64,000 nt of DNA from positions 520,709-584,708 of the forward strand of contig NW_019775857.1 of the NCBI RefSeq assembly GCF_001039355.2, in the 5' to 3' direction. This document shows, piece after piece, positions 51,113 through 61,139 of this stretch. How positions within the stretch are numbered: position 1 is the first letter of the stretch; each line of letters starts with the position of its first letter. The stretch is from Lingula anatina. Taxonomy: Eukaryota; Brachiopoda; Lingulata; Lingulida; Lingulidae. A program made the position numbers and the translations under genes. The notes under the pieces are model-generated. The model was not told the origin of the DNA, made no database searches, and worked only from the letters and a program-made list of their open reading frames with translations.

Positions 51113-51124
51113 ACGTTAACTACG

Positions 51125-51365
51125 ACCCTACAGACCCTCTCTGTGCCAGCCTAGCCACATAATAGGAAAACGAGCTACGACCTACATACACCACCTACCT
51201 GGCAGGCGTAAACTTACGACTAAGTAAAGACTGACGTACAACTGTAGACACTATTCCAGTATTGGTGTCACTAGCTTTTCTAGGGAGTAGCGTTTTGTGC
51301 TGGATTTACGCCGGCGCAACTACTACGCCTAACTTACGACCGGTTGGTACAACCGGACCCAGGCC
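51125..51365. repeat. Dispersed repeat with TTACG..CCGGTTGGT.CAACCGGAC end
   Basis: The segment near 51335-51359 closely matches 59175-59199, and both preceding stretches have similar TTACG-rich composition. The terminal motif is itself a near-palindrome. Extent and class unresolved. Confidence 0.4.
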
Positions 51366-51528
51366 AATTTTTAAAATGTATCATTAGCCACGAGTTTTGA
51401 GGGACGATCCATACAATAGCTATCTCCTTGAAAACGAAATTAATGAACTCATTTAAGTAAAGATTTGCTATTCATCATTAATTAAACAACCTAAATGAAC
51501 TTTTTTCATAAGTCATTAATGATGTACG

Positions 51529-51534
51529 TTTATT
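51529..51534 (-). terminator. Putative polyadenylation signal of the SMB receptor gene
   Basis: AATAAA on the minus strand about 50 nt past the stop at 51583. It is close but workable for a short 3' UTR. Confidence 0.45.
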
Positions 51535-51582
51535 GTTAGGGCACGCTCTAATCAACCATATCGCGCGTCCGTGCCTTTCCTT

Positions 51583-54500
51583 TTAAACACTGGCAAACGT
51601 CTCATTGATTTTCCCCATGTCATTCAACATCGTGCCCTGCCTTGTGTTGGGATCTGTGACTGTATGTCTATCCGCCTGTCTCTTCTTGATCTTAGAGACC
51701 ATTTCTTCATACACCGCCCGATTACAGACCAAGGACCCAAAGACGAAGACACCGTCAAGCGTCGCCAGGACAATAAAAACATACCACAGGGCCTCTGTGT
51801 TGAGCAGGGCCGCCAAAAATCCGAACGTCCAGTTTGCGCCCAGAAGGACAAACAGCTTGACGTATATGCCAATCGGGTGCTCTTGGCTTGTGTTTTTCAG
51901 CTTAGCTGTTCTGGCAACCGCTTTACGCAACAGCCTCGCACAGTGGATATAGAGACCAAGATTGGAGACGATGATGATCCCGACCGGCGACACGAGGAAG
52001 ATAATGAATGGGTATTTACGCGATATCCAACACAATCCTATTCCGTAGCCTGGCTGGAATGCTGGATCCATTTCAACATGGTCGATCACTATGGCGATGG
52101 TTACTATGGCTACTGGAACAAGAAGAGCATATATGCAATACAGGATGAAGAGACGCTTCTTGGCACCGGCAGTGTTAAACTTCATAGCGGCCGTGAAATT
52201 TAAGACACGACACATGTCGATGGTCAATACATTCATCCAGAAAAAGGAGACGAGTATAGTCCAGTGCAACAAGATGGCCATAACTTTACAAACGCCTTCT
52301 GACGTCACAGCAAAGGGAGCAAGAAGGAAAATAAGTTTTGAAAATAATAACGCCAAACACAAACAAAGCTGTAAACGCGCTGGAAAAGTGGCGTACTTCT
52401 TGATACAGGGCTGAAGAATGATCCGTGCCGAAAGACAAATTATCGAAACACTCAAGCAGACGATGGTTACAAGTCCCATGGTGCCAGATGCATTCATTGT
52501 CATAGGTGGCGGTAATGTCTCCAAGACGCTCTCATTTTGCTGATGACCATACAAAGCGGTGATGTTGTTCAGCAGATTTGCACAGATCATTATGGTGCCA
52601 TTAATGTCTTTATATTCATTTGACTGTAAAACCCTATTAAATGTCCTTAACTTAATCGTGTCATTTGCAGTCCATTTATAATCTGTGTCCCTTAGCCTCA
52701 CGCGCTGGCAATCTACTTTCGAAAATACAGACGAAGGGTCATTCGACGGCAAAGAACCGTCATTCGGCAAAGGATAGCCACCTGTTTTCTCCGAAATAGG
52801 GGGAAGACCATCGAAAATAGGTCCTACCGGTACTTCTTCTTTGCCTTCCAAGTTAGGGACCTCGGGAGAGTAAACCTTATGAATAAAAATAATAATAAGT
52901 ATTATTATTATTGACTCATTCTGAGATCACCACAAAGCTAGATATCAACCCGAAGCTGGGATACTTACCGCTACCGACAGGTCAGTAAACCTAGCTGAGC
53001 GTTGATCGAGTCAAAGGTGACCAAAGTACGAACAAAATCTACAACTTCATTTTTTACATAATTAAGAGTTTTTAAGAATTGATTGAAACAATAATGATAC
53101 ATCGAGAACTCATGGACGAGGAGTCTGGCTCACTCAGTTTACATGTAGATGTAAAATGTGTAATAAGTTGACTAGGAGGTCAACTACTATGATAATTGAC
53201 TGCTCATGATTATCTATCAAACGACCGTCCAATATCAAAATACGTGATCATGTAACAAATGAAGTAATGAATACATTAGTAAGTCATTTACGAGTTTTTC
53301 AGGGTGCTTCGCTAACAACAACGGCAAACCTGTGAAACACGAGCCTACAGCCATCAACCGTATAATATAATGACCTTAAGTTTATCAGGGCAAGTAGCCT
53401 GAAACCGTGCAAATAATATTTAAGTTACCTTGTGTATGTTTGTGTTCACTTTCGCCAAAATGAAGGGAAAGGTGGAGTCGTCGTACTCTAGGAGAGTTCC
53501 CGACTGGATATCTTGGACCGCCGTCTTCACAGTCTCGGTGATATTCGGTCGTTTCCGTCTCACACGAAGCTTCAGGCTCAGTGAGCAGTTGACGTTAGCC
53601 GCCTGAGGTTGAAAATGAATGTCGTTACGAACCGTGCTTAGATATAAGGTTGACAAATAAGTATCCCCTAGATTTGCTGCCCAGTTAAACAGTACACCTT
53701 GAGTGAAGGACCAGTCTACCTTAACAATTTCTGATGTGATATTCCACGTAAAGTCAAAATCAACTAGATAGATTTCCCACTGATAACGACAAGCTCCACC
53801 TACCAGCTCGTAATCAGGGACGCACGAAATCGGCCGACAATCGCCGAAGCCAACAGTCCCCTCTTTGCACGATAGGGTTTCAACTTCGCTTGCGACGTCC
53901 CTCCGTGAGAGGCCAACGCTGAGCCCCGAAGAGGGATTAAAGTCCATGAGCACCGAGAAAGAAAATCTACTCAGATGGGGTGCTGTGAACGTTGGTGGGA
54001 AATAGCTTGGGATATCGAAATCAAAGCATACTAACTCGGCGACTGGGGCGTTGTCACACATGGCACAGAACTGATTCTTGTACGTGGCGCCCCAAAAGCG
54101 GACAGGGTTGCTGAATTTCCTGCACATGTCTGAAATATGGGTGCTATTGCATGTTTCTGTGCATGTGGATATCTCTACTCTTGTGTCACACGTGTGTATT
54201 GCCGTGTTATTAGGTGGATTGACCGTCAGGCTGCAGGCGGAGAACAAATCAAGATCTGACAAGTCCAGTCTCGTGACGGCATCTGTGCAATCGTAGTCGC
54301 GGGACCAGAAGGTGTAGTTCGTTACGTCATTGCAGATGGCGCAGAACACGTTTTTGAAGTGTAGACCTGTTGACAGATCGGTGACGGGGGTGATGTAGGC
54401 TGCCTCGCTTCGCGTACTGAGACAGCCCTCCTCGTATTCACTTCCTGTCCATTTGTCGGCGCACTGCTCCCCTAAAACTCGAACGCCAATGTCACTATTG

Positions 54501-55375
54501 TCACTCCAGCAGATCGGTTTGCCTAGACCGTCATCAACCTTTGTCTGACTTTCCGATGCAACTTTTTTGCATACGTAAGGAAAGTCAAAACAACAATCTC
54601 CATATATTTCACAAAGGTCGTTGCAAGAGCAAGCCATTGTAACATAACCGCTAAAGCTAGCGCTGTCCTGCTTGCCTTCACGGAAAAGCATTCCACAAGC
54701 GTCGGAACAAGTGTACTTCCAGGACGGAGTTGCTTTTTCACAAGTCACAATTGCAGAGGTATTTTGCATTAACGTTTCGGTGATGTTCGCGTTAGATGCA
54801 CAGAAGTCGTCCATCTCTCCTTGTGGCGCTATGGTTAGAGGTAATCCAGGTATTGGTAAGGGGTGTCCATATGGCGGCCAGAAGGAATCATAGTCTCCGT
54901 AACTGCCGAAATAGTTATGTGATTCCATATCCTCCAGTGGCTGGGTTGCAGTTTCGAAAGGATCAGTGGCATTGAAAGTTCCGTCATGAACTCCAGACGC
55001 ACCTGCAATAGATGACTCACTTGTAGCTATTTTAGCAGCATCGAATTTACTAGAATTCGAGGAACCATCTCCGTGCTCGTTTGTCTGTGGCGAAGGGCTG
55101 ATTGTTAAGTTGTTGGGGTCTTCTATGGCATTGGCTGTTACGTTACTAAGTGTGTGCATGGACTTCTCCGTAATTTGGCAAGGAGTGACAGAAGTCAAGT
55201 CTTCAAGAGCACTATTATTCTGAAAGGACTCGTTTCTTGCTTGTCTGTCCCTGTCTTCGGCGCGTTTGTTCCTTACGTTGCTATGTTGTTTATGGATTTC
55301 TATGGCACCAGTCAGGGTAAAATTAATATCTGTCGTGGTCATAACGAGAAACAACAAGTTCATCATCCACGCCAT
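51583..55375 (-). CDS. Somatomedin-B domain, methuselah-like family-B GPCR (two exons)
   Basis: Exon 1 is 55375-53429, exon 2 is 52875-51583. The donor CACAAG/GTAACT and acceptor CATAAG/GTTTAC join in phase 0 across a 553-bp intron, giving about 1079 aa. A signal peptide (MAWMMNLLFLVMTTT) is followed by a Ser/Thr/Asn-rich stretch and a somatomedin-B module (about residues 223-269: CSDACGML, CSCNDLCEIYGDCCFDF). Two Cys modules with FKNVFCAICND and YKNQFCAMCDN come next, then a beta-rich stretch and seven TM segments typical of secretin/adhesion-type receptors (NWTFGFL in TM6). No GPS Cys-Trp autoproteolysis motif is visible before TM1, so a methuselah-like class is more likely than a true adhesion GPCR. 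A cell-surface receptor of unknown ligand. The open frame before the ATG has no ATG. Confidence 0.85.
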
Positions 55376-55407
55376 GATGGTTTGTAACACGCTTGGGCAG
55401 CTTGTAC

Positions 55408-55413
55408 TATATA
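55408..55413 (-). promoter_or_regulatory. Possible TATA box of the SMB receptor gene
   Basis: Minus-strand TATATA about 33 nt before the ATG at 55375. If used, the 5' UTR would be only a few nucleotides, so the true start may lie in an upstream exon. Weak. Confidence 0.25.
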
Positions 55414-55419
55414 TGAAAA

Positions 55420-58090
55420 TTCTTTTTTATGACCTTGATTTTTCTTGTGAAACTTCACAAATTCCGAAGTCTCCTTATTGTACCTTGCACAGGCAAAAGA
55501 TCAAGCATAAAATGTTTTTCAGTGATTTAGGTTTACGCCTTGCGGACTTCGAAGGTCTTCATCCCCTAACACGTTGTCTATGTGAATACTATTAGTACAG
55601 TATTTTACGTTTCTTTGAGCGTAACGAATTAGAACATAAATAAGTATATATTCCAATTGGCGACCTTGATGTTCCGTTGGACTTTCCAAAATAAACGTCG
55701 TTTGCACGTAAATGTATGCTTACTTCGACGAAATTTTAAGTTTGAATTCTTTGATGATCAACGAATAATTTGATACTCTTTTACAGGTACCGTGGCAAAT
55801 ACGGTTAGCATTTACAAAGGTCATGACAGTCTTATTATTACCAGAGTATTCTGTTCCAGTTCCTATGAGACTCTTGGTATTAGTGGCGCATACGTCAAGA
55901 ATTCTCCCAGTACTATGGAACAAGGAGGTTACAACACAGATCCTATTGCATGTCGTAGACACCTGACCCCTCTTTCTTTGCAAAGAAAAACAAATATCTG
56001 ATTAGACTGTGTTTGTTGGCGTATTAAATAAATACACTGATATCATTTTACACTTTTGTAAACGTTTTAAATTTTTGCTTTTTATGGTGTCTTCTGAAAT
56101 CTTACTAGCATGTACACCTTATATATATACATATTCTGAGCAGCGTCCGCTTATGTCCTTTAGAATGATGGCAGACAGATCAATCGACAACTTCTTAACG
56201 TACATATGTATGTACGGTGGCATGCGCCTTTCCGTGATTAATGAAACATAGTTTGAGCAACGTTTTTCTGTATGTTTGTCTGTTCTTTTTTTTGCCACTA
56301 CATACACATGTATCAACTGATGCGACCTTTTTATAACGCACTGTTACTGCGCTGTCTTTCCTTTGCTCTTAAAAAGTGCCTGGTCTTAAATGTGAAGCAT
56401 GCCCCGTCTTAAAAGGTCATTTTCGGCAACGTGGACACTGCCAGACGGTTGCCAGTACCGATCGAATTCCGTGGTAAAGTTGTATGAAATACACTTAAGG
56501 ACTCACCCTTATGTTATATGAAGGATCGAAGGTGCGTCTTATGATAAGAACTTGCTCCAATGAACTTATTTCCAACCGTGGGTGCCTTTTCTTCTTGAAA
56601 TGGAAACATTTATATACCACGAAATAACATCGTGTGAATAGGGATGCAATGGGTGCGCCTGTCAAATTTATATAGGGACCTTTACATTAAAATTAAGACA
56701 AAACTACGTTATATCCCATGGGCAGGGTAGTGTAATACCTTCATGGTATCGAGTCAGTCATGTGAATACTAATTATTTTCATGATTAGTCCAAATAAGCC
56801 ATTTATCAACCCAGTTCACTTCTTGATAAGACTTTTGTATATCAGCAAAGATCAATCATCTCCTTGTAATGGATACCCCAATTTAAATGAAACGCACGAC
56901 ATACGCAGGATCGGTTATCATTCATTTAGACNCAAGTTTGCTGCAAACTTTTCATTTTGCTAAGGGTCGTCTTTCTCATTGTTAACTTTTAGCACTAAGT
57001 GTCCAGGCAATCGGAGTTGCTTTATTGTTGGTAATATTTTATCAACGTTGCATTTGTGAGGGTGTGGTTATCACTAATCAAGTCGTGTGTTTTAATAGGC
57101 CATTTAGGCAAAACATACAATATTGGTGCGTTAACGGAGTGTGTTTTTGGTAACGTGAACATGTTTTCGGCGATAGTAACCAGACATAATTTTATTTTCA
57201 CAATATTCATATAATATTATGGTACTGGTCCATTTTTACAAGACCATGTCCTATCAATATGTGAAATAACTATGGTTTTAAGCTACAAATGAAGTAACAG
57301 GGTTATGTCACTCTGCATATTGAGCCACAAACCAAGTTTTTTTTTATTTATTCTTCTTTTACATATGCAAAAACTTACTCTTCTCGGAATGGATATTAAT
57401 TAAAAAAGACAGCTAGGCCAGTCAGGCGCCCGACTGCTTGATCACACATGAAGGCAATAAAACAAAAACATTCAAAGGGCATTTAATTAATACCACTTGT
57501 GCTTCGTGCAAAACCACTAAAGATTAATTTCATTTGGGCCCACCGTACCTTTTGCACACCTGTATCAAAATAGTTATTACTTTGTCTGATTGGCAACAAC
57601 CGCAACGAAAACGTAGGCCTACCGTGGGTTATTACGGTTTCTGTGTCGTGAAATCGGATTGATGATTGTTCTGCTATGCTTGTGTTTGCCACGCGGGCAT
57701 GTGAACACTCACAAGAACGCAAAAGCAGCCAACAACATAGTTATTAAAAGGCACATTTCATAAAAACTTGAATGAATATGTAAGCTCAAAAATACATATG
57801 AAATGACATAAAAATGAAATCACATAAAATACACAGTTCATCATTATTGTTCTGATTCCTCAAGTATCTCCAGTGAACTCTCAAATTCAGTGAAACTCTA
57901 GTGGAAAATTAAAAAAAAATGGGGAATTAATTGGGGAGGGGGATAAATATTGTCACAAATGTTCAATTAAAACCGTGGAAATGGACGTCTCACGAGCTAT
58001 CGATTGTTATGGCAGATATATACATGTACATCTAAACTGGCCCTCTCAGTGAGAAAGTACAAAGTTTCCATTTGACCACAGACGTACCAA
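55420..58090. other. Intergenic, no gene recognised
   Basis: Short ORFs only. The single N at 56932 has no obvious duplicated flank, unlike the other five. Confidence 0.5.
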
Positions 58091-58094
58091 CGAA

Positions 58095-58455
58095 GCTCGA
58101 ATGGCTCCGTGGTAACACCGTCGTCTTGGACAAAGCTAGATACTGTACACGGGTTCGAATCCCAAGATGTTGGCGTGATCTTTTTTGTTCGAAATAATTT
58201 CCAAAATTTGAGTTTGATTACTATAAGAGGAAACTAATACCCACGGAAGGTGGGTGGGTCTTTGACGGCGCAGTCGGTAGCATGCTTTGTTGCAAAAAAC
58301 AAATCAGGCCATTAGCAAACCATGGTAACGACAAGTCAGGAGTTCGAATCTCAGATGACGCATGTCACTTCACCACAACAATGAGGTAGCCCAGCAATCG
58401 AAAACGAATGCAGACTCTCGTGGGTCCGGGCAAATCATCTTTTGCATAAAAAAAA
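58095..58455 (+). mobile_element. tRNA-derived SINE, possibly dimeric
   Basis: Two tRNA-like heads follow each other. The first has an A-box-like TGGCTCCGTGGTAAC (about 58101) and a B box GGTTCGAATCC (about 58152-58162). The second has GGCGCAGTCGGTAGCA (about 58267-58282) and AGTTCGAATCTC (about 58341-58352). A unique body follows and ends in an A run at about 58447-58454. Internal pol III boxes plus an A tail point to a SINE; neither head looks like a functional tRNA. Confidence 0.6.
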
Positions 58456-59059
58456 CGGTATAGTTCAGAATTAGTGATTGATTTTACAACAATTTATTGC
58501 TTGTTATTATCATAAAGTCTGCGTCGTCAATTTTCTCTTCACTTTAAAGTCTTAAAAATGATACTTATTGGTAATGGTCATTGATCTCTATTCTTCACCA
58601 ACTACACAACAGATCACACTTGAATTGAGTCAATATCTTACACGACATGGCGACATGCATGCCATATTGCCCTTTCATCTAAAAAATCTGCTCGTTGGGA
58701 TTATCAGTAAGAAAAGATTTTTTTTCAAAAGTAACGTCGCCGCTATTGCTTTACTTAATCATACATTTTGTTTTTTATGCCTCCCTTTGACCTTGCTTAT
58801 CAAGACTGTACATATATTCATACAGTACCCGGATTACTTCACAGTGAAATGGTAAAGACTACTGACAACTAAAACCGCCTATTTGTGAACCGCTTTGGCT
58901 TTCATCGTGCTCAATAACGTCACAGGTGAAGCCAAACGTAAACCTAGTGTAAAAGACATTTAGCTCATTTTGTGTTTATTTATGTCGTCATCCTACTATG
59001 ACTGCAGCTGCGAACTCCTCATTTGCCCAATTCTACCATCCACGTTACTGGGTAGCGAT

Positions 59060-59205
59060 ATAACGAAGCGTTACTCGGGCGTAGTTAAGACGATCATTTT
59101 TTTGTCTTGGTGCAACGGACGTAAGCAGGGTGAATAAACCCGCACTGACGCCAGGCGCTGCGGTTTACGACAGATTTACGCCCGTTGGTGCAACCGGACG
59201 CTGGT
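59060..59205. repeat. Second copy of the TTACG/CAACCGGAC repeat
   Basis: Contains TTTACGCCCGTTGGTGCAAC at 59175-59194, matching the end of the repeat near 51335-51359. Upstream similarity is partial. Confidence 0.4.
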
Positions 59206-60368
59206 GAATAACATCCATTGATACTATCTTAACGATAACATTTTGGAGATGTCATCTGACGATATGAGACATGGTGATCTGTGTCGTTCTATTACCTTCA
59301 GTTGTGTTTTATTGTGTATTTTGTATCCATAATGGCTAACAACAATGTTGATGACCCCAAATGGAGGTCATCAGGACGGCTTTATTGTCCAATGTGACGT
59401 GTTGTCATTCTCTCTTGGTAAACCGACAGTTTAAGAATAGCGTCGAAAATTGCCTTTTGTGTTGGTAATTGGCGACGACCTTGTCACTGTTGACCAAATA
59501 TGTGAAACAAATTGCACGTTTATACCAGCAGTGACTTTGACAATGAATATCCACCCATCATTAAAGTGATAAACATATATATCGTACTCTGCGTCATACT
59601 CTTGTGATCATGTATGGCTTCAGACCTGCGCTAGATGGCGCCCGAGAGCATGCGCTATATCTGACCGGTGAGCTAGAAACGTTTTGAGAGAAGAGTCGTC
59701 ATTTGGTTTCAGATATTTTATATGCCTCACTATAGGATTGATAAAGGTAAAGAACGGACAACTATGGCACCAAAAATGAATTCTCTACTATCCACAATAA
59801 TTTATTGTATAAAATTGAACTACTGGTAGACCTAACTGACACGAAAAAAAAAAAAAGAAAGAAATTCGGTGGTGTACTCTTATAATAAATGTAACAAATA
59901 ACACGTTCTTTATTGATAATGATGAAGACAATGGAAATTATCTCTGGATTGATTTATGGATACCCCCACTATAAGAAACATACACAAGACTGCCTGTAAT
60001 TGTTCGATGAGGTTTAATTTTCTTATGTTTTTTCTCAGAAGTGTACAAAGATTGATACATGTTATATAATTAAGGTATGCTCATCTTTATCCCACTTTTA
60101 TTTAGATTTAAGAAAATTCTCCCGTCACAGGCAGTTTTCTTATTACAATGCTGGATAACCATTTGGCACAAAGTTGTCTTTTAAAGTGTAAATACAATTG
60201 TTTAACGTTGACAATAGACCTAACTTCATAAATATATTATATGCATTTCTATGATTAAAAAGTTCAAAAAAGTCACGTGTTCACGTATATGAAATTTATT
60301 ACAGATATATTAAAAAAGGAGCGGTTACTTTTCAACCCCTACCAGTTTCAATATTATTATCAGTAATT

Positions 60369-60780
60369 ACCTCCGCCAAGGAGGTTATGTTTTCACCCGG
60401 TTTGTTTGTTTGTTTGTCATCAACATAACTCAAAAAGTTATCGATGAATTTCGATGGAATTTTTAGGGTAGGTCAGAAATGGGTTAACTTAGCAGTTATT
60501 AGTTTTTGGTGGTGATCTGGATCAAGAATCAATTAATAATCAATTATAAAAAATAAAAAACTAAGTTATGGACCGATTTTGATGAAATTTTCAGGAACTG
60601 TCAGAAGTGGGTCAAGGAACAGATGATTAGTTATTGGTGGTGATCCGGATCAATAATCAATCAATAATCAAAAATAATAAAACTAAATCATTATAGAATG
60701 AAAATTTAGGGGTGAAACGGCATTGGATGGAGACTTTGCTGCCTTGGCGGAGGTCTGCGCTCTCTGAGTGCTTTTCTAGT
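60369..60780. mobile_element. About 410-bp element with ACCTCCGCCAAGG inverted ends
   Basis: ACCTCCGCCAAGG at 60369-60381 is the exact reverse complement of CCTTGGCGGAGGT at 60742-60754. The left part continues GAGGTTATGTTTTCACCCGG and (TTTG)n; the right end continues CTGCGCTCTCTGAGTGCTTT. The interior holds tandem-like repeats around GGTGGTGATC.GGATCAA.AATC. I recall similar interspersed sequence in several marine animal genomes. Non-coding here. Confidence 0.65.
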
Positions 60781-61077
60781 TTCAATATATGTTCATATAT
60801 AGGTGATAAATATTTGGTGTCAGTATTATATAGCTATTGAAAATTGGTGAATCGTCCCTTTACTTCAAAGGTAAATGAGTCAATGGTTTTAGAAATCTCG
60901 TTTTAATGGATAAACGTCCCCTTTACTGATGACAAATGATGCATATATCAAAATGAATTCTTACATAATTTCTTTTTCTTTCTTGGCGTGCTCCTAGTAC
61001 TTATCAAATCAGTCCTGTGTCTGTGTTAAGTAGTGTGGGACCTTTCAGATTTTTTGATTCCGAGGTAAAAGAGCAAC

Positions 61078-61133
61078 GCATTTTATCTTCCTCCAGTGAA
61101 TTTTCTTGACATTTCACCGGAAGAAGATAAAAT
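61078..61133. repeat. Short hairpin
   Basis: ATTTTATCTTCCTCCAGTGAA and its near complement TTCACCGGAAGAAGATAAAA, about 14 nt apart, form an imperfect stem of about 20 bp. No gene adjoins it, so a terminator role is not supported. Confidence 0.5.
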
Positions 61134-61139
61134 GAGTTG

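Noticed and set aside
51571-52414. Plus-strand ORFs opposite the 7TM exon
   Set aside because: Antisense to the SMB receptor exon 2, whose frame shows seven hydrophobic helices and correct splicing.
58095-58165. Functional tRNA gene
   Set aside because: A and B boxes are present, but I cannot fold a full cloverleaf and a SINE body follows.
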